A stretch of DNA of 64,000 nt, taken from positions 1-64,000 of the forward strand of contig NZ_WFKI01000003.1 of NCBI RefSeq assembly GCF_009208055.1, written 5' to 3'. The DNA comes from Poseidonibacter ostreae. GTDB taxonomy: Bacteria > Campylobacterota > Campylobacteria > Campylobacterales > Arcobacteraceae. A program made the translations under genes and the position numbers. Shown piece by piece: positions 36,129 through 44,289 of the stretch. Position 1 is the first letter of the stretch. Each line of letters opens with the position of its first letter. The notes below the pieces were generated by a model. It had not been told where the DNA came from. It did no database searches and was given only the letters and a program-made list of their open reading frames with translations.

Positions 36129-37163
36129 TTATCGACAATTGTCATCATCTATTGATAAATTATTATCTGTAAATTGAACCCAATTAGAGTTAGTATCTAC
36201 AACCATAACATCACCTGATTTCTTTTTATAAATAGTATCTATATGCAACCAATCAGCTCTTTTATCTTGAATCGTAAATTGATCATTGATTCTTAGAATT
36301 CTTAAAATAGTTGCATCAATATCATATGTATTTCTAACATTTAAATTACTTTTATTAACTGTATATAAACATTTTGAGAAATCTTTTTTTGAATCAAAAT
36401 CCATTTTTTCTTCTTTTGTTATTGCTTTATTTTTTATTTTTGCAAAAGATTCTTTTATACTAAATTCTTTTTTTGCTACTTTTTCTTTTATTTTAGTATC
36501 AGCTGTTTTTACAGTTTTTTCTTTTATTTTTGGTTCTTTTTTTAAATCACTTACAGATGTTCCATAGTTACTTAAATAAATCACATAACCATATTCATCA
36601 TCAACTTTTTTATATAGTTTTACAGTTTTAGTTCTAACATCAATTTTTATAATTTTGTGACCTAGAATATTGTCACCTCTTACATATCGACCTTCAATAT
36701 TTGAACTTAACTCAGCAGCAGCTTTTGAAGTACTTTTTTTATCAACTTTTAAAATTACATAATCTTTACCATTAAAAGAATACATACTTTTAATTTTTAT
36801 ATCTTTAAAATTTTTTGTTCGTGTAAAATCACTCGTTAATCTAGCCATTTCATTTTGGTGTTTAAAAACATTTTTCTCATAATCTTCTTGTGATACTTCT
36901 GGTTTCTCAACGAACACTGTTTGAGGATTTATATTAGGATTAGGATTTCTATTTTTATTAGGATTTACGTTATTTGTTTTATTTTGAATTGAATCAATTT
37001 GCTCTTCAAGATAATCTTTTTCTAAACCTGTAATACTTTTAAAGAAATTTTTTGATTGTTGATCTAAAATATCTAATTTATCAAGGCTACCTTTATTATC
37101 TTCTTGTGCATATAAATTAATAACTGTAAAAATAGATACAATAATTAAACTAATTTTCTTCAT
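36129..37163 (-). CDS. Exported SH3b-domain protein (PilP-like position)
   Basis: A 344-residue exported protein. A signal peptide (residues 1-19) leads to a Lys/Asn-rich unstructured part with a NPNxNP run (about 65-80), a small beta module with FNGKDYVILKVDKKST and IEGRYVRGDNILGHKI that resembles PilP-type or C-ring-like domains, a Lys/Glu-rich linker, and a C-terminal bacterial SH3 domain (SNLNVRNTYDIDATILRIL). It is the fourth gene of the operon; a cell-wall-binding or docking role is inferred. Confidence 0.6.
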   Translation of the reverse strand: MKKISLIIVSIFTVINLYAQEDNKGSLDKLDILDQQSKNFFKSITGLEKDYLEEQIDSIQNKTNNVNPNKNRNPNPNINPQTVFVEKPEVSQEDYEKNVFKHQNEMARLTSDFTRTKNFKDIKIKSMYSFNGKDYVILKVDKKSTSKAAAELSSNIEGRYVRGDNILGHKIIKIDVRTKTVKLYKKVDDEYGYVIYLSNYGTSVSDLKKEPKIKEKTVKTADTKIKEKVAKKEFSIKESFAKIKNKAITKEEKMDFDSKKDFSKCLYTVNKSNLNVRNTYDIDATILRILRINDQFTIQDKRADWLHIDTIYKKKSGDVMVVDTNSNWVQFTDNNLSIDDDNCR

Positions 37164-37181
37164 TTTTTTCCTTTTAAACTT

Positions 37182-39383
37182 TTACTTAAATGTAAATTCA
37201 TAATTAAATCCACCTATATATGTTGGGTATCGTATAAAGAAATCATTTTTATACTCTTCTGAACCTGTATAGTTTCCAGTTGTCCAATTACCAGATGTCA
37301 TATTTGTTAAATATGCACCACTTCCACCTTCTGCTAATAAAAAGTCTTTATCTAAATCATATAAGTTTGTATTAAAAACAGGTAGCATAAAAGTATTTCC
37401 CATATAGTCGTTATAGCTACTTCCTGATCTATAAAAAGACATTTTACCCCAACAATACATTTGATTATAAATATCTATTCCACACATACCATTATCATCT
37501 TGTATTACTTTTATTTTTTTCCATTTAATCTTTGAAATTGATTCTTTAAAAAACTCATCATTTTGATTATCTGATGTAAAATAATCACCTTTAAGTTCAT
37601 TATTTCCATTAACCCAAACTATTCCAGTATTTACACCTTCACCTAGTTTTGTTGAAAAATCAACTGATAATATTTCACTATCATCTTCAGCAACATAGTC
37701 TGAATAACTTTTTATCTCTTCTTCAATTGATAAAACAATTGGTTTTTTATTTTTTGGTTGATATATTTTATAATATTTATTATCTGTAGATTGTGCTACA
37801 AAAGCTTCTAATCCACCACTTATACTTTTAAAACTTAAATCCGTATCTACTTTCAAAGGCTTACACAAGTTCATATAAGTACTTTCCCAATTAACACTAC
37901 AATTACCACTTGCAATCTCAGACTCTATTCCCCAAATATAAATATCTCCATCTTGTGATAAAGCACCCATTTTTCTATATCCAATAGTTAAAAGATATGT
38001 TATATCACTAAATTTTACACTTGTACCATTATTACTAACAGTTAATTTTTGAGGGTCTAAATTTTCATTTGTATAATTATAATTAAATTGAGTACTTCCA
38101 TTTCCTGAAAAACCTGAAAAATCATATCCCCATCTATAAATATCGCCGCCTTGTGATAGAATAAGCCAAATTTGATTATTTGCAAACATTTTTGATGCTT
38201 TATTTGTAATTCCATCAAAATATCTACTTCTATATAACATTTCTGGGTCATTACTATCTACTTGATTACCATTAGAATCAACTACATGAGTAAAATTAGA
38301 ACCAAAAGAGGAAGTAAGTCCTGTTGCTCCTCCACAATATATAGCACCCTCAACAGTAACACCACAAGTACTGTGATAAACTGTACTAAAAAAATCTACA
38401 AATTTTGGTCTTAAAGGAGACGAGAAGTAATCTCTATCATCTATATTAGAATTGTATGTTTTTACTTTTGCTCTAACTAATCCTGTAATTACAGGATATC
38501 TATTACTTGAAGTAGCTCCGCTATAAGTATTATCTCCTAATCCTACAATTTCATTTGCATTATTACCCCAAGTATATATATCTCCATTAACAATCATGCC
38601 ACCAGCACGTCTAGAAAACTGAATAATTGTTTTTCCAATATCTCTAGTTGAGTCCCCTACTTTTACAATACCAACATCCCCACCAATATTTAAATATTCT
38701 TGAGCTATTCCATTTTCAATATTTAGAATTTGCTGTCCAGGAGAAGATACTTTTTTTTGATCTAAAATCGTTTCAAAAGAAGAAGATATATTACCATCAG
38801 TATCTAACATTGAAGCACTTGGATATACAATTAATTTTTTATCATAAGAGTAGAGTAAATCACCATTATTATCATACCAATGTAAAACACCTTTAGAATC
38901 TAACAAATACTCATTTTTAGGTGATGTTGTATCTGTAGTAATAGAGCTTGATTGAGATATAATATACTCTTCTTTTTCAGAAAGTGCAATTCTTACATTA
39001 TGATTTACTTTACTAAGAGGAGCTTTTGAATATACTCTATTTTCATTCGAATAATACTTATCATATAAAGCTGATTTTACATTTGAGGGGATTTCACTTA
39101 CTATGTAAGTACTTGTTGAATCTAAAGACATTGAGCTATTAAAAAGATTATTTAGTGTAAAACCATCTGGTAAATATGTTTTTAAGCTTGTACTTTCATT
39201 TCCTAAAATAGAAGTTGGTTTTGAGCCATTTGCTACAATATACTCTTTATATACTTTAGCAATTTGCTCTTCTTTTTTTATAAGTTTTTTTATTTTAGAT
39301 AAAGAAATAGTATCAAAATACATCTCTTGAGAATATAAAGATATTGATAATATAAATAAAATAAAAAACTTAATAAAAATCAT
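37182..39383 (-). CDS. Exported RCC1-repeat (beta-propeller-like) protein
   Basis: A 733-residue exported protein: signal peptide (residues 1-18), then a Ser/Asn-rich region, then a repeat domain from about residue 240. Repeat signatures are GDIYTWGNN, AIYCGG, GDIYRWGYD, GDIYIWGIES and QMYCWGKMS, the hallmark of RCC1-type blades; I count at least five blades. It is rich in Ser, Asn and Tyr, as in surface proteins. Located between a PilO-like gene and the SH3b gene with overlapping ends, it is likely secreted or displayed by the membrane components. Ligand unknown. Confidence 0.7.
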   Translation of the reverse strand: MIFIKFFILFILSISLYSQEMYFDTISLSKIKKLIKKEEQIAKVYKEYIVANGSKPTSILGNESTSLKTYLPDGFTLNNLFNSSMSLDSTSTYIVSEIPSNVKSALYDKYYSNENRVYSKAPLSKVNHNVRIALSEKEEYIISQSSSITTDTTSPKNEYLLDSKGVLHWYDNNGDLLYSYDKKLIVYPSASMLDTDGNISSSFETILDQKKVSSPGQQILNIENGIAQEYLNIGGDVGIVKVGDSTRDIGKTIIQFSRRAGGMIVNGDIYTWGNNANEIVGLGDNTYSGATSSNRYPVITGLVRAKVKTYNSNIDDRDYFSSPLRPKFVDFFSTVYHSTCGVTVEGAIYCGGATGLTSSFGSNFTHVVDSNGNQVDSNDPEMLYRSRYFDGITNKASKMFANNQIWLILSQGGDIYRWGYDFSGFSGNGSTQFNYNYTNENLDPQKLTVSNNGTSVKFSDITYLLTIGYRKMGALSQDGDIYIWGIESEIASGNCSVNWESTYMNLCKPLKVDTDLSFKSISGGLEAFVAQSTDNKYYKIYQPKNKKPIVLSIEEEIKSYSDYVAEDDSEILSVDFSTKLGEGVNTGIVWVNGNNELKGDYFTSDNQNDEFFKESISKIKWKKIKVIQDDNGMCGIDIYNQMYCWGKMSFYRSGSSYNDYMGNTFMLPVFNTNLYDLDKDFLLAEGGSGAYLTNMTSGNWTTGNYTGSEEYKNDFFIRYPTYIGGFNYEFTFK

Positions 39384-39874
39384 TTTTTAATATCCTTTGG
39401 TTTTGATATATAGTTTACAAAATAAATAGTATTATTTTTTTCACTTTTTTTCATCTGACCTAAATAAGAAAGTATTCCCTCACCTGCTTTTAAACCTTCT
39501 TCACTTTTTGCTGTTAATTGTGTTACTAAAATATAGTTATCAACACACATTTTTTTTGAACTTAGATATTTTAGATTATAATCTAAAACTGACATTCTTT
39601 TATATATATCTTTTATTTTACTATCTAATTCCTCTTTTTTTATATATCTTGATTCAATTTCTTTCATTTTTTCTTTTTTATTAACAATTTTTCTTTTTAA
39701 ACTAAGAGTTTCTTGTTTTCTAATTTTAAGTTCATTTGTATATTGTTCTTTTTCATAAGATATCTTAAAAAAGTTTGCTAATTTAAAAAAGAAAAAACCA
39801 ATAAAATAAGTAACAAATATTATTAAACCTACTTTTATAATTAGTTTAAATCTTTTATTATTAATACTAATCAT
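39380..39874 (-). CDS. PilO-like bitopic membrane protein
   Basis: A 164-residue protein with a short cytoplasmic tail, one membrane helix (about residues 13-33), a Lys/Glu coiled coil (about 40-95), and a small C-terminal domain with KMCVDNYILVTQL. This layout resembles PilO/GspM of type IV pilus or type II secretion platforms. It overlaps the upstream gene by 8 bases and the RCC1 gene by 4. Function is inferred from topology and operon position only. Confidence 0.5.
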   Translation of the reverse strand: MISINNKRFKLIIKVGLIIFVTYFIGFFFFKLANFFKISYEKEQYTNELKIRKQETLSLKRKIVNKKEKMKEIESRYIKKEELDSKIKDIYKRMSVLDYNLKYLSSKKMCVDNYILVTQLTAKSEEGLKAGEGILSYLGQMKKSEKNNTIYFVNYISKPKDIKK

Positions 39875-41063
39875 TTTTTACCTCATTTGATGTAATACAC
39901 TCTGTAAACTCTTTATACTTTTTATTTGTTCTATTTAATAAAATTTTTTGTCTTTGAATCAATCTTTTTTCTATTTTTATCTCTCTTTTTAATTTCTCTA
40001 AAGGCTGTTTATAAATATATTGCTGTGTTACAATATCTAGTCCAAAAAACATAACCCAAGCAATTAAAGCAACAAAAAACAATACAAAAATATTTTTTCC
40101 AAAATGTGATTTAAAGTTATCTAATTCATTTAAAGACTTAACTAACTCTTTTAATTCCTTAATTAAGATTTTATTATTCCCTATATATTTTATTCCCTCA
40201 TCTAAACTATTAAACTTATTTGGGTCTTGAAAGAAATCATAATAAAGCATCAAAAATGATTGTTTATTTTTTTCCATAACTTCTTTTGTAAAATCGAAAT
40301 TATTATCTATAAGTTCTAAAATAAATTCAAAATAACTATGAGATCTTGTTAATAGCCATTTTTTAGAAACTGCTCTTATCAGCTCTTTTTCATTGACTTC
40401 ATCAAAATCTTCTAGAATATCGGCTTCATAACACAATTTAGAAAAACTATCTTTTTTATATAAATTTTCTAAAGAAAGATGATTTATCTTCGTAAAATTT
40501 CTAATTGTAAGTGGTAAAGTTGTCTGATTTTCATAATTTCTTATTTTTGATATTAATTTTCTTCTACCAAGTGTAGTTGCTTTTTTAATATTATTTAAAA
40601 TATGTTCTTTAGCTTTTTTTTCTAAAACTATTGAACATCCTAAAGGTAAATGAGGAAATTCATTTTCTATTTCATCTTTTACACTATTAGAAGTTTTACC
40701 AATTAAGTTTCTAAATTTACCTTCAAAATCATATTCATCTCTAGCATTTCCAACAAAATCTAAAACAGTCAAGCACTCTTTGTTTTCAGTAAATCTAAGT
40801 CCTCTTCCTAACTGTTGTAAAAACACAGTTAAACTCTCAGTTGGACGTAAAAATAAGATAGTATCAATTTGGGGAATATCAACACCTTCATTAAAGATAT
40901 CAACTACAAATAAATAGTTTATTTCTTTTTTTAACAATCTTGATTTCACATCATCTCTATTAGAACTTCCACTTATAAGGAAATCTGCTTTTAAACCAAC
41001 TTCCTTAAATTTCTCACTCATAAACTTAGCGTGTTCTTGTGATACACAAAAACAAATTGCCAA
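39867..41063 (-). CDS. Chimeric frame: helicase remnant fused to a PilN-like membrane protein
   Basis: This 398-residue reading frame has two unrelated parts. Residues 1 to about 318 are the helicase C domain of a DUF3427-type helicase (VDIFNEGVDIPQIDTILFLRPTESLTVFLQQLGRGLRF). From about residue 320 it switches to a membrane protein: short basic lead SHFGKNIF, one helix (FVLFFVALIAWVMFFG), and a coiled coil ending EFTECITSNEVKND. The membrane part has no ATG of its own near the join, so it is now made only as a fusion or not at all. It heads the RCC1 operon. Confidence 0.6.
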   Translation of the reverse strand: MAICFCVSQEHAKFMSEKFKEVGLKADFLISGSSNRDDVKSRLLKKEINYLFVVDIFNEGVDIPQIDTILFLRPTESLTVFLQQLGRGLRFTENKECLTVLDFVGNARDEYDFEGKFRNLIGKTSNSVKDEIENEFPHLPLGCSIVLEKKAKEHILNNIKKATTLGRRKLISKIRNYENQTTLPLTIRNFTKINHLSLENLYKKDSFSKLCYEADILEDFDEVNEKELIRAVSKKWLLTRSHSYFEFILELIDNNFDFTKEVMEKNKQSFLMLYYDFFQDPNKFNSLDEGIKYIGNNKILIKELKELVKSLNELDNFKSHFGKNIFVLFFVALIAWVMFFGLDIVTQQYIYKQPLEKLKREIKIEKRLIQRQKILLNRTNKKYKEFTECITSNEVKND

Positions 41064-42166
41064 GACTTCATTAATATCTGTTAAATATTCTTCACATTTT
41101 GTGATAATCTCAGCAACTCTTTTTTCACTTGAAAAAACATCTGTTAATTCGTTTGTTTGATATTTGCCATTTTATATTTTGTAAATCAACACTATCACTA
41201 ATTCCAAAATATTGAAAAGGACAAAGTAGTTTTCTATTTAATGCTTCAGGAAGTCTAATCTCAGAAGCAATTACGCCACAAAAATCATCTAGAATATTTT
41301 CATTATCCATTAGAATTTCTTCTTGATAATGATGTGGTTTTATATCAAAGAAAGTTGAAAATTTATTTGTATCTTTTATGGAACCACTTTTTAGTGCAAT
41401 TTGAAGTTTTTGCTTTTTCTCTTATGTAAAAACTTCAAATTCTTTATCTTCCCAATATGTTTCAAAAGTTTTTTGAAACTTTTTTATTATGTGTGAAATT
41501 TCTGAATTTGTTACTTTTAAATTCCATTCTAATCCACTGGTAAGTGCACTTCTTGAAATATTTGAAGAACCTATATATCCTGTATGAAAACCCGTATCTC
41601 TAAAAAACAAATAAGATTTTGCATGCAATCTTTCATTTGCTGTATTATATGAAACTTTGATTTCAGTATTTGGTAAACTTGCTAAAAATTCAACCGCTTT
41701 TAAATCAGTTGCTCCCATATAAGAAGTAGTGATAATTTTTAATTGTTTTCCTCTTTTTGTAAATTATCTTAACTCTTTTTCAAATATTCTAATTCCTGAC
41801 CACTTAATAAAAGAGACCAAAAAATATATTTTATCTGAGGAAAGTATTTCTTCTTTTATTTCACTTTCTAAAGAAACACCTGCATTACCTCCTGTAAAAA
41901 GTTCACTTTGAGTAAGCCCTGTATATGGTGTAATTTCTTTGATATAAGAATCAAAATCTTTTATATGGGAATCAAGTTTAGGTATAACCGCTTATTAAAT
42001 TTAAAGAATAATTTATGAAGTTACTTATATATTGCGTTAAAAAAGTTGAAGCTTCTGATTTCTCAATGGCAGTAGTTTTATAATAGATAGTTTCTAAATC
42101 TAAAGAATTTAGTTTGTTTGAAATCAAACTATTTATGAGTTGTTCGTATAATCCATTTTTAAACAT
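40105..42166 (-). pseudogene. Decayed DUF3427-type DEAD/DEAH helicase with phospholipase-D domain
   Basis: Family members (about 1000 residues) join a PLD-like nuclease domain to an SF2 helicase. Reading from 42166: N-terminal block (to ~41990), frameshift, PLD domain (TPYTGLTQSELFTGGNAG ... SYMGATDLKAVEFL ... NERLHAKSYLFFRDTG ... IGSSNIS), nonsense TAA at 41764-41766, nonsense TAA at 41422-41424. An in-frame gap follows, joining KPHHYQEEIL to MDNENILDDF (about 200 residues with Walker A and DEAH lost). Then come EIRLPEALNRKLLCPFQYFG, a frameshift near 41158 and the helicase C domain, cut off at ~40105. Five separate lesions make recent inactivation followed by drift likely. Confidence 0.85.
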
Positions 42167-42211
42167 TTAGAATCCAATTATTTTTGTAAATTGAGTTTAT
42201 CATATTTTTAA

Positions 42212-42351
42212 TTTAACATATATACTAAATTAAAAGTGGTTTCTCAAATATTTACAATCTACACCCTAATATTTAGTATATAAACTAAATTTAAAGTGAA
42301 TATTTATTTTAAAAGCTATATAATTAATAATATTTAACTTATATACTAAAT
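42212..42351 (+). promoter_or_regulatory. Three 19-bp operator-like repeats upstream of hipB
   Basis: Near-palindromic repeats with consensus TTTAACWTATATACTAAAT occur at 42212-42230, 42272-42290 and 42333-42351, with 60- and 61-base steps. The central copy is the most symmetrical (TTTAGTATATAAACTAAA). They fit HipB-type repressor sites controlling the hipBST promoter, and the first lies 46 bases from the start of the divergent helicase remnant. Binding is inferred. Confidence 0.65.
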
Positions 42352-42376
42352 AAGAACATATATTAAAGGTATTAAA

Positions 42377-42589
42377 ATGGAATCTACTTCTACTAAAATA
42401 GGTAAAACTATAAAAATAAGAAGAAAAGAATTAAATCTTGAATTAAAAGATTTACAAGATTATTCAGGTGTTAATTATGTTTCAATATCTGAAATTGAAA
42501 ATGGAAAAGCTAATCCTACCGTTAAGACACTAGAGAAACTTTTAGATGTACTTGGAATGGAATTAGATATCAAAGTGAAGATTAAATAA
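42377..42589 (+). CDS. hipB: HipB-like antitoxin/repressor
   Basis: A 70-residue helix-turn-helix protein of the XRE family: KTIKIRRKELNLELKDLQDYSGV then SISEIENGKANPT as recognition helix. In HipBST systems HipB binds the operators and joins the inhibitory complex. It precedes hipS with a one-base overlap (ATAATG) and hipT, matching the three-gene arrangement. The upstream 19-bp repeats are probably its operators. AAAGG lies a few bases before the ATG. Confidence 0.88.
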   Translation: MESTSTKIGKTIKIRRKELNLELKDLQDYSGVNYVSISEIENGKANPTVKTLEKLLDVLGMELDIKVKIK

Positions 42590-42915
42590 TGCAAAGAGCA
42601 AAAGTTTTTAGAAATACAATATTTACTGGTTTACTTACAAAGTTTGATGAAAATAGTTATAGCTTTGTTTATGACAAAGAGTATTTAACTAAAGATAATT
42701 CAAAAGCTATTAGTCTAACATTCCCTTTAAAAGAAGAAGAATTTACATCAAAAAGTTTGTTTCCTTTTTTTTATAATCTATTAGCAGAAGGAAAATTAAA
42801 AGATATACAATGTAAAGAGCTTAGAATTGATAAAAATGATGATTTTTCAAGGTTATTATTAACAACCAAAGAGAACACAATAGGTTCAATTACAATAGAA
42901 AAAGATGAGATATAA
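42589..42915 (+). CDS. hipS: HipS-like antitoxin (HipA N-terminal domain)
   Basis: A 108-residue protein corresponding to the N-terminal subdomain of HipA (VFRNTIFTGLLTKFDENSYSFVY, LTFPLKEEEFTSKSLFPFFYNLLAEGK). In the known HipBST system of enteropathogenic E. coli this separate subunit, HipS, is the antitoxin that binds the kinase HipT. It follows hipB with overlap and precedes hipT by 2 bases, so all three make one message. The sequence is conserved enough to call the family, but pairing with HipT is inferred. Confidence 0.85.
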   Translation: MQRAKVFRNTIFTGLLTKFDENSYSFVYDKEYLTKDNSKAISLTFPLKEEEFTSKSLFPFFYNLLAEGKLKDIQCKELRIDKNDDFSRLLLTTKENTIGSITIEKDEI

Positions 42916-42917
42916 AA

Positions 42918-43916
42918 ATGGAAGATAAGATATGTTTAGGCTGTTTAGCAGAAAATAAAAAACTAAGAAATAACTATTGTTCAAAGTGTATTAAAGAACT
43001 ATTTAATGGAAAGGTACCAAATCCTTTAAATTTTGACAGAATTGAATTTACTAAAAAAAGAGCAGAATTATCACCTAGAATGTCAATCTCTGGAGTACAA
43101 GATAAAATCTCTTTAACTTTTGAAAAAAAAGATTTAGTCCCAACTGCAAGTAATGGAAAATATATTTTAAAACCTATTACAAATGGAGATGGGCATATTC
43201 AAAATGAAAAAGATATTGTGGCAAATGAACATTTATCAATGATTATCTCAAAGAATATATTTAAAATTCCTACAGCTTTGTGTGGTTTGATTATGTTTAG
43301 TGATGGAGAGTTAGCTTATATAACAAAGAGATTTGATTATGATGAAGAAACAAACTTGAAATATGATCAAGAAGATTTTGCTGGAATTATGGGAATAACA
43401 CCAGTAACTCATGGAGAAAATTATAAATATGATGCTTGTAGTTATTTAGATTGTGCAAAGATGATAAAAAAGTATGTTGCATCAAGTGTAATATCACAAG
43501 AAGACTTTTTTAAAAGAATTATTCTAAATTATCTAATATCTAATGGTGATGCACATATTAAAAACTTTTCTTTGTATAGTAAAGCAGATTCTAGAGAATA
43601 CTTTTTAACACCAAGTTATGATTTATTAAACACAAGATTTCATATAAATGAAAAATATGGAGATATGGCAATAGATTTATTAGATGATTATACGGATACT
43701 TATGAAGCTTATGGTTACTATACTTATGATGATTTTAAAACTTTTGCTAAGTTCATAGATTTACCAGAAATCAGATTTAATAAAATTATGAAATTTATTG
43801 AAGACTCATATTTAGATGTAGAAGACTTGATTGATAAATCTTTTTTAAGTCCTAAAGCAAAAGAATTTTATAAAGAATCATATAAAGATAGAATAAAAAG
43901 AGTAAGGAGCAAATAG
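42918..43916 (+). CDS. hipT: HipT-like Ser/Thr kinase toxin
   Basis: A 332-residue HipA-family kinase lacking the N-terminal subdomain, as in HipT. It opens with a CxxC...CxxC zinc-type knuckle (C6, C9, C21, C24). The Gly-rich loop with serines S56 and S58 (MSISGVQDKISL) matches the dual autophosphorylation sites of HipT. Catalytic Asp lies in SNGDAHIKNFSLY and the metal-binding Asp in SYDLLNTRF. The E. coli HipT target is TrpS; the target here is unknown. Ends 160 bases before the attL site. Confidence 0.87.
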   Translation: MEDKICLGCLAENKKLRNNYCSKCIKELFNGKVPNPLNFDRIEFTKKRAELSPRMSISGVQDKISLTFEKKDLVPTASNGKYILKPITNGDGHIQNEKDIVANEHLSMIISKNIFKIPTALCGLIMFSDGELAYITKRFDYDEETNLKYDQEDFAGIMGITPVTHGENYKYDACSYLDCAKMIKKYVASSVISQEDFFKRIILNYLISNGDAHIKNFSLYSKADSREYFLTPSYDLLNTRFHINEKYGDMAIDLLDDYTDTYEAYGYYTYDDFKTFAKFIDLPEIRFNKIMKFIEDSYLDVEDLIDKSFLSPKAKEFYKESYKDRIKRVRSK

Positions 43917-44028
43917 TCTAAGTTTACGATTGGTGTTGCACTTCTAAGTTAAAAGAGCGTCCTTTATATTTATCTTTCTAAATTTTATATTTAGTGTGAT
44001 ATAGGTATGAATTGATTTTTAAGAGACA

Positions 44029-44076
44029 TAAAAAAAGCCCGACCTAAACACTGCAAACAGTGATTAAATCGGGCTT
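44029..44076 (-). terminator. Terminator downstream of the displaced tRNA-Arg 3' fragment
   Basis: Outer stem AAGCCCGA / TCGGGCTT with inner stem CACTG/CAGTG. The A-run at 44031-44036 gives a T-run on the minus strand. It is the ancestral terminator of the tRNA-Arg gene, left behind when the element inserted. Confidence 0.85.
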
Positions 44077-44081
44077 CTAGG

Positions 44082-44126
44082 TGGTACGCCTGGAGGGATT
44101 CGAACCCCCAACCGCCGGGGCCGAAA
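44082..44126 (-). repeat. attL: displaced 3' fragment of tRNA-Arg, 45 bp
   Basis: These 45 bases are identical to the 3' part of the intact tRNA-Arg at 54250-54294, beginning at its CCA end and ending within the anticodon loop. The match stops at 44127, where the tRNA copy continues with its 5' half. This marks the left junction of the integrated element. Confidence 0.92.
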
Positions 44127-44233
44127 TCCGGATATCCTTAATTCTTAAGATTTCTTTTTAGTACAAAATAGCCTATTTAAAGGCATTTGTCTTTCATATT
44201 AATTCTTTTTATTATATAATATTTACAAAGAAA

Positions 44234-44267
44234 GTGAACCCCAAGGTGAACTCCAGGGTGAACCCCA
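44234..44267 (+). repeat. Left arm-type repeats, three GTGAACYCCA copies
   Basis: GTGAACCCCA, GTGAACTCCA and GTGAACCCCA begin at 44234, 44246 and 44258, exactly 12 bases apart. They lie 108 bases inside the left att core, just before the integrase start, and the same motif recurs at the right end. This fits integrase arm-type binding sites. Confidence 0.75.
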
Positions 44268-44289
44268 ATAAATATTTTAAGGTTTAAAT

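Noticed and set aside
37182..39383. Toxin or adhesin identity for the RCC1-repeat protein
   Set aside because: Composition fits a surface protein, but no toxin domain or adhesion motif could be recognised.
41729..41911. Plus-strand frame within the helicase remnant
   Set aside because: It is the complement of the decayed PLD domain and shows no protein family or start signals.
42200..42360. Simple AT-rich low-complexity sequence
   Set aside because: At first it looked like noise, but the 19-base repeats are regular and near-palindromic, so I report them as operators instead.
44082..44126. A second tRNA gene
   Set aside because: Only the 3' 45 bases of tRNA-Arg are present; the 5' half is missing, so it is an att remnant.
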